A stretch of DNA of 64,000 bases from Pseudomonas aegrilactucae (lineage in GTDB: Bacteria > Pseudomonadota > Gammaproteobacteria > Pseudomonadales > Pseudomonadaceae): assembly GCF_019168305.1 (NCBI RefSeq), contig NZ_JAHTBI010000039.1, forward strand, positions 1 through 64,000, in the 5' to 3' direction. A program made the position numbers and the translations under genes. This document shows, one piece after another, positions 50,921 through 59,720 of this stretch. The notes under the pieces were generated by a model that was not told where the DNA came from, did no database searches, and saw nothing but the letters and a program-made list of their open reading frames with translations. The first letter of the stretch is position 1. Each line of letters starts with the position of its first letter.

Positions 50921-53692
50921 TCAACTGATACCACCTGAACTGACAGTGGCAACGGCGAACCCTCGCGCCAGGTCCTCGATCAACGCCTCGACATCTTCCA
51001 GACCAATGTGCAGACGCAGCACAGGGTTCAACAAATGATCCGCTTCACTGTCACGCCCCTTGAGGTCAGCGACAGTGACCAGGCTTTCATAACCGCCCCA
51101 CGAAGCGCCCAAGCCAAACAACTGGAGCGCGTCGATGAAGCGCTCGAGGTAACCCGCATCGGCGTCGCGCAATTCGAACGAGAGCAAACCGTTACTGCCC
51201 TTGAAGTCGCGCTGCCACAGGCTGTGGCCGGTGTGGTCGGACAATGCCGGGTGGAAAACCCGCTTCACCTGGGGTTGCGCCTGGAGCCAGTGGGCGACTT
51301 CCAGCGCCTGACGTTCGTGAACATCGAGGCGAGCCGCCAGGGTCCGTGCGCCGCGCAGCACCAGGTAGGCGTCGTCGGGGCTGACCGTGGCACCCAAGGT
51401 ATCGCTCATGGCCGCCAGTGGCGGCCAGGCGTGCTCACGGGTACACACGCTGCCCATGACCACATCGCTGTGGCCGCACAGGTATTTGGTCAGTGCCATG
51501 ATCGAGATGTCCGCGCCCAGGGTCAGCGGGCGGTACAGGTAACCCGAGCCCCAGGTGTTGTCGACGGCCAGCAGGATCCCCCGCGGCCTGCACAGGGCGG
51601 CAATGGCCGGCAAGTCGCTGAGCTCGTACAGCAAGGAACCCGGCACCTCGGTGTAGACCATTTTCGTGTTGGCTTGCAGTTGCGCCGGCAGGTCGCTGCC
51701 GTCGGGGGCGAAGTAGCTGACCTGGATACCGAATGGCTGAAGAAATGCCTCAGCCAGGCGTCGTACAGGGGCGTACACGGCATCGGTGATCAGCACGTGA
51801 TCGCCGGGGCGCAGGTAGGCCAGAAACGTCTGCGCGACCGCCGCCAGCCCTGTGCTGAACAAGCGTGTGCGATGCCCCCCCTCAAGCTCGGTGACCAGGT
51901 CTTCGAGGGCGAAGGCCGTAGGGTTGCCACGGGCGCCGTAACTCAACACCCGCTCGCTGTCACGGCGCGCACGGGCGTCGCGCATCTGTGCCAGGTTGTC
52001 GAACAACACGGTGCTCAAGCGGGTGACAGGCACGTTGACCGAGCGCCCCCCACTGCCTGGCTCGGTGCGCCCGGCGTGGGCCAGCCGGGTACGCACTCGC
52101 GCGCCCTGGGCAGACTCGGGTTGCAGGGGGTTGAGGCTGGCGATTTCGTCGTCGCTCATCTGCGCCAGCAAACCGATTTCCCAGGCCAGGTACTGTCGCG
52201 CGGCGTCCTTGTTGCCGGCGTGGCGATCATGGGTGAAGAACAGAAAGTCGATGCATTGATCATCGGCAGGCGTACGGGGGCTTTGCTCCACGGCATGGCC
52301 GGCCGCAGACCAGGCATCGAGGCCGCCGTCCAGCAGGCGCAGGTGCGCGCGCTGGGTTTCGGGCAATTGCTGCGCCGCGAGTTCGGCCAACCACGGATCA
52401 TCGGCCAGCAACACCAGAGGCCGGCGCTCGCCAGCTACGTGGGTGGCCAGCAGCGAGCGGATCGACCAACGCGAGCCAGCAATGCTGCCTTTGCGAAAGG
52501 CCATGCTGGGGCGTAAATCGATCAGCGCAACCGCATCATCCTTCAGTGCATCGGCCAGTGCCAACGGCGTGATCAGGGGCAATGCCTGACCAAGGTTGAC
52601 CTCGGCAACAGGCAACGCCAAAGCGCTGCTCACGCCCCCTTCAAGCACATAGGCTTCATGCCCCAGCTGGCGCAGCCAACTGGCGACAATCGGCGCGCGT
52701 ACCCCGTCGCTGTCGATCAGCACCAGCCGCGCCCGACGCACCCCCACGTACAGGTCGGTGGACTGAATCAACTGCCCGCCCGGCGTGTGCTGCGCCCCGG
52801 CCAGCGTGCCGGCGGCAAACTCCTCGGCGGTGCGCACGTCACACAGGAACAGACTGCGCCCGGCCTCTTCGGACCACTGAGCCACCTGCTCGGCCGCAAC
52901 GGTTCTTACCCCGGCGCGCTGCGCCAACCGCGCGGCGGCCAGTCGCTGTGCGGCCAACGGCGCCTCTGAAACGGCATCGGCATAGCGACGGCTGCTGCCG
53001 TGCTCCAGCTCAAAGTCTTCCAGGTACCAGCCCTGGGTGCCGTTCTCCAACGCGTAGATCGGGTTCTTCAACCCCAGGTTGATCAGCGTTTGCGCGCCGA
53101 TGATGCTGCGGGTGCGGCCGGCACAATTGACCACGATCGGCGTAGTTTCATCCGGCACCAGATCATGAATCCGATAACCCAGTTCACCGTTCGGGCAGCA
53201 CACCGAGCCGGGTAGGGTCATCTTGCGGTATTCATCGAATGGCCGGCCGTCCAGCAGCACCAGCGGCTCGCCACGCGCCTGCCATTCGGCCAGTTGTCGC
53301 GCGGTGAGATGCGGTGTGTGGCTGGCCTCCTCCACCAACTCACCAAAGGCCTTGGACGGCACATGCACACCGGCAAACAGCTGATAGCCGGCCGCCTGCC
53401 AACCCTGGGCGCCGCCCTCGAGCACGTGCACCTGGCCATACCCCAATGCCTGCAGGCGCTGGGCGGAACGTGCGGCGACATCACCGCCCTGCTGGTCATA
53501 GATCACCAGCCGCACCTGAGGGTTGGGCGCCAGACGCCGAACCTCCAGCTCCAGTCGGCTGTAGGGCAAATTGACCCCGAAAAACAGATGGCCCTCGCCA
53601 TACTGGCCGTGCTCGCGCACATCGAACAGGGCTATTTCCTGCCCGTCGAACAGCCACTGCTGCAATTGCCCCGGGGTTACGGTCTGGCTCAT
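50921..53692 (-). CDS. Four-rhodanese / Cys-Met-metabolism PLP enzyme fusion
   Basis: This very large protein has 923 residues. Rhodanese domains lie at about 1-110, 120-235, 262-362 and 370-470. Only the second has a catalytic Cys (C190 in VVNCAGRTRS); the matching positions in the others read YDQQGG, IDSDGV and ADDPWL. A linker leads to a fold-type I PLP domain of the cystathionine beta/gamma-lyase family, about residues 546-923, with D711 in VDNTWGSGY and the Schiff-base K736 in ALTKYLCGHSD. GGGA lies before the ATG at 53692; an ATG nine codons upstream lacks a ribosome site. Such a protein could release sulfur from a thiol amino acid and pass it as persulfide to the rhodanese. It is encoded with a thiol dioxygenase and an ABC importer. 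Confidence 0.88.
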   Translation of the reverse strand: MSQTVTPGQLQQWLFDGQEIALFDVREHGQYGEGHLFFGVNLPYSRLELEVRRLAPNPQVRLVIYDQQGGDVAARSAQRLQALGYGQVHVLEGGAQGWQAAGYQLFAGVHVPSKAFGELVEEASHTPHLTARQLAEWQARGEPLVLLDGRPFDEYRKMTLPGSVCCPNGELGYRIHDLVPDETTPIVVNCAGRTRSIIGAQTLINLGLKNPIYALENGTQGWYLEDFELEHGSSRRYADAVSEAPLAAQRLAAARLAQRAGVRTVAAEQVAQWSEEAGRSLFLCDVRTAEEFAAGTLAGAQHTPGGQLIQSTDLYVGVRRARLVLIDSDGVRAPIVASWLRQLGHEAYVLEGGVSSALALPVAEVNLGQALPLITPLALADALKDDAVALIDLRPSMAFRKGSIAGSRWSIRSLLATHVAGERRPLVLLADDPWLAELAAQQLPETQRAHLRLLDGGLDAWSAAGHAVEQSPRTPADDQCIDFLFFTHDRHAGNKDAARQYLAWEIGLLAQMSDDEIASLNPLQPESAQGARVRTRLAHAGRTEPGSGGRSVNVPVTRLSTVLFDNLAQMRDARARRDSERVLSYGARGNPTAFALEDLVTELEGGHRTRLFSTGLAAVAQTFLAYLRPGDHVLITDAVYAPVRRLAEAFLQPFGIQVSYFAPDGSDLPAQLQANTKMVYTEVPGSLLYELSDLPAIAALCRPRGILLAVDNTWGSGYLYRPLTLGADISIMALTKYLCGHSDVVMGSVCTREHAWPPLAAMSDTLGATVSPDDAYLVLRGARTLAARLDVHERQALEVAHWLQAQPQVKRVFHPALSDHTGHSLWQRDFKGSNGLLSFELRDADAGYLERFIDALQLFGLGASWGGYESLVTVADLKGRDSEADHLLNPVLRLHIGLEDVEALIEDLARGFAVATVSSGGIS

Positions 53693-53764
53693 GGAAGTCC
53701 CGTCTGGAAAAAAAGTCATTGAAGCGCCACAAAGCGCTCATTCGCCGCTAGCAGCAACGATCGA

Positions 53765-54361
53765 TCACGCGTAAGCCTTGATCGATGGCGCCATTTGCGA
53801 GGCGTTGTAATTGAGAATGCGCCCGTCGGCCTCGACGCCGTAGCGACCGTTGAGGGACTCCAGCGGCAGGCCATACAGATGGAAATGCAGCGTCGCCTGC
53901 TCGCCCTCAACGCGAATGCCGTGCAGGTCTTCACCCAGGAACGAGATCGACGTGCCGGGTTGCACGATCACTTCCTTTTGCAGGTGCAAGGTGGTGAAAC
54001 CAGGCTCGCGACCTTCGTCGTCACGGCGATAGACATAGTTGATTTCCTGACCTTCAACGGCGCTGATGATGGCCCAGGTTTCGTGGTTGTGCGCGATGGT
54101 GCTTTTGCCCGGCAACAGTGAATTCAGGTACAGCGTGGGCGTATCGCCGTCGTCGTTCAGGCGGTAGCGAAACGCGGTGCTGCCCTGCCCCGGCACCGGT
54201 GCCGGGAAGACGTCGAAATTGAACAGGTCGCGGCGCTCGGCCAGGGTTTCGAGCAGGGCAACGATTTGCGCCAGCGCGGCGCGGTCGACGCCGCGCTGGT
54301 TGATGACACGGACTTTCTTCAGGAAGTCCTCGATGACGGCGGCACGGTTTTCGGTACTCAT
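53765..54361 (-). CDS. Cysteine dioxygenase-family thiol dioxygenase (possibly 3-mercaptopropionate type)
   Basis: This 198-aa cupin has the iron-binding triad H91-N-H93 and H147 (GEDLHGIRV), as in the CDO family, which oxidises thiols to sulfinates. The position equal to the mammalian crosslinking Cys is occupied by Ile (HNHETWAI), which fits the bacterial mercaptopropionate-dioxygenase type that lacks the Cys-Tyr link. I recall a P. aeruginosa homologous neighbourhood, where a 3-mercaptopropionate dioxygenase gene adjoins a rhodanese gene and a LysR gene. Substrate remains open between cysteine and mercaptopropionate. It is the fifth gene of a minus-strand operon led by the ABC binding protein. 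Confidence 0.85.
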   Translation of the reverse strand: MSTENRAAVIEDFLKKVRVINQRGVDRAALAQIVALLETLAERRDLFNFDVFPAPVPGQGSTAFRYRLNDDGDTPTLYLNSLLPGKSTIAHNHETWAIISAVEGQEINYVYRRDDEGREPGFTTLHLQKEVIVQPGTSISFLGEDLHGIRVEGEQATLHFHLYGLPLESLNGRYGVEADGRILNYNASQMAPSIKAYA

Positions 54362-54378
54362 GGACAGGCTCCTCGGTA

Positions 54379-55215
54379 TCAGACGGACAGGCTGTAACGC
54401 CCCAGGTTGGTCAGCACATACGGATCGTTGGCAACGGCGGGACGACGCCCCGCATCACCCAGGGCATGGCGCAGGAATTGCCGGGTACGCTCGCTGGTCG
54501 GGCGCTTGAAAATCTGTTCGGCGCTGCCGTGCTCCACGATCACGCCGTTTTCGGTGAAGTAGACGATGTCGCTGATCTCTTCGGCGAAGCGCATCTCGTG
54601 GGTGACCAGCACGCACGTCATGCCTTCCTCGGTAAGCTCGCGAATCACCGTCAGCACTTCGCCGACGGTTTCCGGGTCCAGCGCCGAGGTCACCTCATCG
54701 AACAGGATCAGTTCCGGGCGCATCGCCAGCGCCCGGGCGATCGCCACCCGTTGCTGCTGGCCGCCGGACAACTGCCCCGGGTAGGCATCGACCTTGTGCT
54801 CCATGCGCACCTTGGCCAGCAACGCCCGCGCCTCCTTTTCGGCATCGGCGCGGCTGCGGCCCAACACCTTGCGCGGGGCAATCACCAGGTTCTCCAGCAC
54901 TGACAGATGCGGGAACAGGTTGTACTGCTGGAACACAAACCCCACACGCTTGCGCAACTCGATGCGCTGGGCTTCCCGGGCCAGGGTGTGAACCTCGGTC
55001 GTGCCCACCCGAATGCGCCCGCGCTGTGGCTGCAACAGGCCGGTGATGCAACGCAGGATGGTCGACTTGCCAGAGCCCGACGGGCCGATGATCGACACGG
55101 CCTGGCCACGGTGCACGTCGAGGTCGATGCCCTTGAGCACCGGATTGCTGGCGAACGAGAGGTGCAGATCTCGCAGGCTGACCAAAGGCTCGGCGACGGT
55201 TTCAGTAGAAGGCAT
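54379..55215 (-). CDS. Polar amino acid-type ABC transporter ATPase
   Basis: This 278-aa ATPase has Walker A GPSGSGKST near residues 44-52, Q-loop FQQYNLFPH, signature LSGGQQQR, Walker B LILFDEVTSALD and switch His in VTHEMRF. The set is typical of the GlnQ/HisP/TcyN group. It carries about 25 extra C-terminal residues. It overlaps the upstream permease gene by 14 bases. With two permeases and a binding protein it forms a full importer, probably for a sulfur amino acid. Confidence 0.92.
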   Translation of the reverse strand: MPSTETVAEPLVSLRDLHLSFASNPVLKGIDLDVHRGQAVSIIGPSGSGKSTILRCITGLLQPQRGRIRVGTTEVHTLAREAQRIELRKRVGFVFQQYNLFPHLSVLENLVIAPRKVLGRSRADAEKEARALLAKVRMEHKVDAYPGQLSGGQQQRVAIARALAMRPELILFDEVTSALDPETVGEVLTVIRELTEEGMTCVLVTHEMRFAEEISDIVYFTENGVIVEHGSAEQIFKRPTSERTRQFLRHALGDAGRRPAVANDPYVLTNLGRYSLSV

Positions 55216-55990
55216 AACGTCGCTCCAGGTGTTGGGTGAGTCGGGAAATGGGGTAGCAATAGGCGAAGAACAGCACCAGCAGGCTCAGGTAGATCAGCAC
55301 GGTGAAGCCGGTCATGTTCACCGTGTTGCTGGCGATCTGCGCGGTGTCGATCACGTCGTGCACACCCACCAGGGACGCCAGTGCAGTGCCCATGGTGATC
55401 ACCGCATACAGGTTCATCCACGGCGGCAACATGCGCTTGAAGCACTGCGGCAGAATGATCGAGCGGAAAATCTGCCCACGGGTAAAGGCCATTGACCGAG
55501 CGGCCTCCCATTGCGTGCTGGGGACCGAGCCGATGGCGCCACGGAAGATTTCCGCCACGTTGGCGCTCGCCGGCAAGGCCAGGCCGATGGTCACCTTGAC
55601 CCAGTCCGGGAACGCGATATAGGCACCGGCGATGCGGACCTCGAACGGGAACACGTAGGTGGTGAAATAGATCAGTACCAGCCACGGCGCGTTGCGAAAA
55701 ATCTGTACCCAGATCTTCGCGGGAAAACGCAGCAGCCACAGCGGCGACAACGCCAGGGCACCTACCAGCAGCCCCAGCACCGAGCCCAAGCCAATAGCCA
55801 CCAGGCTGATCAGAATGTTCTGGCCAAACCCTGCGGCCAGGGCCGGCGACCACTGCCACAGTGCCTTCAGTACCGGGCTGTGCGGGGCGACATAGCCCAG
55901 CCACAGCACAGTGCCCAGTAACAGCAACAGCTTGCCGACATGCCGCCGGGGCCACGCCGGCGGCACGCTGACGGACGATTCAATGGCCAT
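55202..55990 (-). CDS. Amino acid-type ABC transporter permease 1
   Basis: This 262-aa inner-membrane permease is of the HisM/GlnP type. It has a segment ending FRNAPWLVLIYF near residue 105 and the ATPase-coupling EAARSMAFTRGQIFRSIILP loop near residue 160-180 (the EAA motif). It overlaps the upstream permease gene by 11 bases and the ATPase gene downstream by 14. It pairs with permease 2. Confidence 0.9.
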   Translation of the reverse strand: MAIESSVSVPPAWPRRHVGKLLLLLGTVLWLGYVAPHSPVLKALWQWSPALAAGFGQNILISLVAIGLGSVLGLLVGALALSPLWLLRFPAKIWVQIFRNAPWLVLIYFTTYVFPFEVRIAGAYIAFPDWVKVTIGLALPASANVAEIFRGAIGSVPSTQWEAARSMAFTRGQIFRSIILPQCFKRMLPPWMNLYAVITMGTALASLVGVHDVIDTAQIASNTVNMTGFTVLIYLSLLVLFFAYCYPISRLTQHLERRYAFY

Positions 55991-56714
55991 AGCCGGGCAT
56001 CCTCAGGCGCGCTTCAAGGGCGCGCCCCACACAATTGACGATAAAACTCAGCAGGCCGAAAAAGCTCAGGATCAGGATCATCAGCTCCAGCACGTTATCG
56101 CTCTGGGTCCAGATCATGATCGCCGCGTAGGTGATGTCGCCTACGGCGATGGCCGAGGCCACGGCGGTCATCTTCACCAGGTCGATCAGGTTGTTGATCA
56201 GCGACGGCAAGGCGAAACGAACGGCCAACGGCAGTTGCACATGCCACAGCAACTGACGGCTGCTGAACGCCAGCGAACCGGCCGCCTCCAGCGTCACCGT
56301 CGGCACGGCCTCGATGCCGGCACGCAAGGCCTCGGCATGGAACACGCCCTTGTGCAGCGAGATCACGATCACGACCCAGGCAAAGGGGGTCAGCGGATTG
56401 GCCGCACCGACGGCCTGGGTCAACAGCATGTTCAACACCAGGAACGCACAATACAGCTGCACCAGCGTCGGCGTGTTGCGGGTCACCTCGACAAATACCC
56501 GTGCCGGCGTCGCCAGCCACGGCTTGCCCGAGGTGAGCATTGCCGCCAGCCCCACACCGGCCAGCAGGCTGCCGACGCTGGTGAACAGGCACAGCCACAC
56601 CGTGGTCAACGCGCCCTGCTCCAGGCTGCCACGTTGGTAGGCGTCCAATAGAAAGCCGTAGTTCAGGCCGAACCCGGCAGCCCACTGGACGAATGATTCC
56701 AGCCAATGGCTCAT
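55980..56714 (-). CDS. Amino acid-type ABC transporter permease 2
   Basis: This 244-aa permease has the same layout. RNTPTLVQLYCAF near residue 85 and the EAA loop EAAGSLAFSSRQLLWHVQLP near 140-160 are diagnostic of the amino acid ABC family. Its stop overlaps permease 1 by 11 bases. The ATG at 56714 overlaps the stop of the binding-protein gene by four bases. Confidence 0.9.
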   Translation of the reverse strand: MSHWLESFVQWAAGFGLNYGFLLDAYQRGSLEQGALTTVWLCLFTSVGSLLAGVGLAAMLTSGKPWLATPARVFVEVTRNTPTLVQLYCAFLVLNMLLTQAVGAANPLTPFAWVVIVISLHKGVFHAEALRAGIEAVPTVTLEAAGSLAFSSRQLLWHVQLPLAVRFALPSLINNLIDLVKMTAVASAIAVGDITYAAIMIWTQSDNVLELMILILSFFGLLSFIVNCVGRALEARLRMPGYGH

Positions 56715-57553
56715 GCGCCATTGGCCTGAAACTGCTTCTGCAGCTCGATCAGTGCCGGTGACGCCGGCGTGATGCGGTTGCGGGTCTGGGCTTCGATCAG
56801 CCAGCCGCTGCGGTGCAGTGCCTTGACGATCGGATCGAGCCGGGCCTGGGTGTCGCTTTCACCGCGACGGGTCCAGATCACCGAAGGCGCCGGGTTGAGT
56901 TCCGGGCTGATCGCCCGATAGTTCTTCCACTCGGCACTGTCGGCGATCAATGGATTGATCAGCGTGGCGTCATGTACCGCGGCGACGCAGTTGTTGCCAC
57001 GCAGCGCCAACAAGGATTCGGACGAGCTCTTGAAGGCCTTCAACTGCGCGCCCAGCTCAGTGAGCGGCTTCACATAGCTGCTGCCCTGAGAGGTGCACAC
57101 CGGCTGCCCCTTGAGGTCTTCCCAACGGTTGATCCTGCTGTCCTTGAGCACTGCGGCGGTACCGCCCACCCGGTAGAACGGCGTCGGCACAAACCCCAGA
57201 ATCTCGCCCCGCTCCGCCGTCCACTCCATGTTGGCAATCAGCAAGTCGACTTTGCCCTGCTGCAGAAACTGCACGCGGTTGGCAGGCAACACCGGCACCA
57301 GCTGGACCTCGGCGCCCAACTGGCGGCCCAGCTCCTGAGCCAGTTCGACATTCAAGCCGCGTGGTTTCTGCGTCGCCGGATCAATCCCGCCAAAAGGACC
57401 GCCCGACAGCAGTACACCCACCGCCACTGCATGGCGCTGCTCGATCTTGTCCAGCGTCGCATCGGCCTGGGCCGCAGCGCTGGCGGCCAACGAGATCAAG
57501 GCGCCCAGCATCACAGGCATGAAACGTTTTACAGGTGAGCGCTTGAGCAACAT
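56711..57553 (-). CDS. Amino acid-type ABC transporter substrate-binding protein
   Basis: This 280-aa family 3 solute-binding protein has a signal peptide ending near AAQA (about residue 30). It shows the class signatures NVELAQELGRQLGAEVQLV, VDLLIANMEWT and KGQPVCTSQGSSYV. No cysteine in the signal suggests a soluble periplasmic form. It leads the operon that contains the thiol dioxygenase and the rhodanese-PLP protein, so a sulfur-containing amino acid such as cystine is the probable ligand. Confidence 0.9.
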   Translation of the reverse strand: MLLKRSPVKRFMPVMLGALISLAASAAAQADATLDKIEQRHAVAVGVLLSGGPFGGIDPATQKPRGLNVELAQELGRQLGAEVQLVPVLPANRVQFLQQGKVDLLIANMEWTAERGEILGFVPTPFYRVGGTAAVLKDSRINRWEDLKGQPVCTSQGSSYVKPLTELGAQLKAFKSSSESLLALRGNNCVAAVHDATLINPLIADSAEWKNYRAISPELNPAPSVIWTRRGESDTQARLDPIVKALHRSGWLIEAQTRNRITPASPALIELQKQFQANGA

Positions 57554-57793
57554 GGATTTCCCCTCATGGACAGTCGGCGTGCACCGACCTGATGGGAGGG
57601 GATCCTAGGTACAGCGCCCCCATAACGGAAATTCAAATATCTAATATCGTTATAACTGGCCTGCTTTCACATTCAATCAAAACGCTTATAAGGCCGTATT
57701 TACTGCCACTACAGGCCAACCTTGAAAACTCGCTTCTCCAAACACATAAAGATAGGTAATGTTTAGCTTCATACCCTTGATGCAAGTACCTGC
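57554..57793. promoter_or_regulatory. Divergent control region of the sulfur cluster
   Basis: This 240-bp AT-rich gap lies between the binding-protein gene and the LysR gene. It has ATAACG (57622-57627) and CGTTAT (57648-57653) as inverted halves 20 bases apart, and the perfect octamer CTTATAAG near 57688. These fit a LysR-controlled divergent promoter. Confidence 0.5.
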
Positions 57794-58645
57794 ATGTCGA
57801 CCCTCGATCTTGGATTACTACGCACCTTCATTGCCGTGGTCGATCACCACAGCTTTGCCGAAGCCGGCGCGCAGCTGGACCGCACACAATCGTCGGTCAC
57901 CCAGCACATGCAGCGCCTGGAGCAACAGGTGGGCGTGAGCCTGTTCGAAAAGCGCGGGCGGCAGAAGCAGCTCACCGAGGCGGGCCAGCAGTTGCTCAGG
58001 CATGCACGGCAAATGCTGTCGCTCAACGATGACGCGCTCAATTCCCTGCGTGAAAGCAGCTTGAGCGGTGTGCTGCGCATCGGCTCACCCCACGACATCG
58101 CCGACACCATTCTGCCGCCGATTCTCAGCCACATCGCCCGCTCGGCGCCGCGCCTGCACCTGGAAATCGACGTGGGGCGCAGCCCGTTCCTGATGGACGA
58201 CCTGCACCGGGGCAAGGTGGACATGGTGATTTCCACGCGCCAGGACCCCAGCCTTCAAGGCTTCGCCCTGCGCACCTCGCCGGTGTGGTGGATTTGCTCG
58301 GCACAGTACATTCACACGCCCGGCGAGCCGCTGCCGTTGATCCTGGTGGACGAACCGAGCATCTATCGGCGCTATGCGCTGGAGGCGCTTGAGCGGGCGA
58401 ATATTCCCTGGCGCCAGGCGTACCTGGCGTCGAACCTGATCGGGATCAAGGCGGCGACCCGCGCAGGGCTGGGTGTGACCGCAAGGAGCATGGAAATGCT
58501 CGGGCCAGACATGCGGGTGCTGGGGGAAAACGATGGGTTGCCGCGCTTGCCGGACGTGACCTACTACCTGTGGATCCGGCCCAACACCCTGAACCCACTG
58601 GTACGCCGGGCCTATGAATTGATCAAGGGCAGCCAGGGGCTCTGA
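57794..58645 (+). CDS. LysR-type regulator of the sulfur cluster
   Basis: This 283-aa LysR protein has the N-terminal HTH HSFAEAGAQLDRTQSSVTQH near residues 19-38 and a periplasmic-binding-like effector domain with VDMVISTRQDPS. It is divergent from the ABC importer operon and very likely its activator. A comparable LysR gene adjoins the mercaptopropionate-dioxygenase locus in P. aeruginosa, as I recall. The thiol substrate or a sulfinate product is the probable co-inducer. Confidence 0.9.
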   Translation: MSTLDLGLLRTFIAVVDHHSFAEAGAQLDRTQSSVTQHMQRLEQQVGVSLFEKRGRQKQLTEAGQQLLRHARQMLSLNDDALNSLRESSLSGVLRIGSPHDIADTILPPILSHIARSAPRLHLEIDVGRSPFLMDDLHRGKVDMVISTRQDPSLQGFALRTSPVWWICSAQYIHTPGEPLPLILVDEPSIYRRYALEALERANIPWRQAYLASNLIGIKAATRAGLGVTARSMEMLGPDMRVLGENDGLPRLPDVTYYLWIRPNTLNPLVRRAYELIKGSQGL

Positions 58646-58689
58646 TGTGCGAACCCGCCAAAACGAACGCTACCGTGACAATTCGACCC

Positions 58690-59709
58690 TCAACCTGATG
58701 CTGGCAGGCCTTCTTGCGCCTTGGACCTGGCGATCGAGAACTCACTCGGCAGGCTGGCGCCATTCTTGGCAGCAAGGATCTCGGCCATCACGCTGACGGC
58801 GATCTCCGCAGGCGTCTTGCTGCCAATGTAGATGCCGATCGGCCCGTGCAGACGCTCGAGTGACGCCTGGGTTTCACCAAAATGCTCGATCAGGCGTTCG
58901 CGGCGTAACTGGCTGTTGCGCCGCGAGCCGATGGCGCCGATGTAGAACGCCGGGCTGTGGAGGGCTTCGAGCAGTGCCAGATCGTCGAGTTTGGGATCAT
59001 GGCTCAGGGCGACGATGCAGGTTCGCAGGTCGACCGCAAAATCACGGACCACGTCATCGGGCATACCGACAATGCGCTCCACGCCGTTCACCGCCCACGT
59101 CTCGATGTACTCCGGCCGTGGATCGCAAATCGCAACCTTGAACCCGTTGAACAACGCCATGGTGGCCAGGTACTCGGCCAACGCACCGGCACCGATCATC
59201 AGCAGCCGATACCCCGGTCCCAGGGTATTGAGCATGTGCTGGCCGTCGAAGCTGAACTGCTCCGGTGTCGCCGTGGGTTCGAGCGTGACCTGATTGGCTT
59301 CCAGCGCCAGCCGCCGGCGCACCAGCCGCCCGGCATCCAACTGCACCAGCAACTCGTCGAGCGACTGCCGGCACGGGCTGAACTCCAGAATCAGCTCAAG
59401 CGTACCGCCACAGGGCAAGCCGAAACGATGGGCGTCGTCGGCGCTGACGCCGTAGCGCACCACCTCGGGCGCACTGTGGCTCATGCCGCCCCCACCGTGG
59501 GCTGTCGTGTAGCGATGGATCAGGTCGTCCTCGATGCAGCCGCCAGACACGCTGCCTACCACTCGCCCATCGTTACGCAAGGCCATCATCGACCCCACCG
59601 GACGCGGCGAAGAACCCCAGGTGCGCGCCACGGTGGCGAGCAGCACGCGCTCCCCGGCGGCGAGCCAGTCCCGCGCGGTGCGCAGGACCAGCAGGTCGAT
59701 GCTTTCCAT
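58690..59709 (-). CDS. XdhC/CoxI-family molybdenum cofactor maturation protein
   Basis: This 339-aa protein has the XdhC N-terminal domain (LLATVARTWGSSPRPVGSMM and VGSVSGGCIEDDL with the conserved Cys) and a C-terminal Rossmann domain beginning LLMIGAGALAEYL. XdhC-type proteins bind molybdenum cofactor, help sulfurate it and insert it into xanthine dehydrogenase-family enzymes. It is the last gene of the operon that encodes such an enzyme, eleven bases after the cytochrome gene. Confidence 0.9.
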   Translation of the reverse strand: MESIDLLVLRTARDWLAAGERVLLATVARTWGSSPRPVGSMMALRNDGRVVGSVSGGCIEDDLIHRYTTAHGGGGMSHSAPEVVRYGVSADDAHRFGLPCGGTLELILEFSPCRQSLDELLVQLDAGRLVRRRLALEANQVTLEPTATPEQFSFDGQHMLNTLGPGYRLLMIGAGALAEYLATMALFNGFKVAICDPRPEYIETWAVNGVERIVGMPDDVVRDFAVDLRTCIVALSHDPKLDDLALLEALHSPAFYIGAIGSRRNSQLRRERLIEHFGETQASLERLHGPIGIYIGSKTPAEIAVSVMAEILAAKNGASLPSEFSIARSKAQEGLPASG

Positions 59710-59720
59710 CAGGCTCTCCT

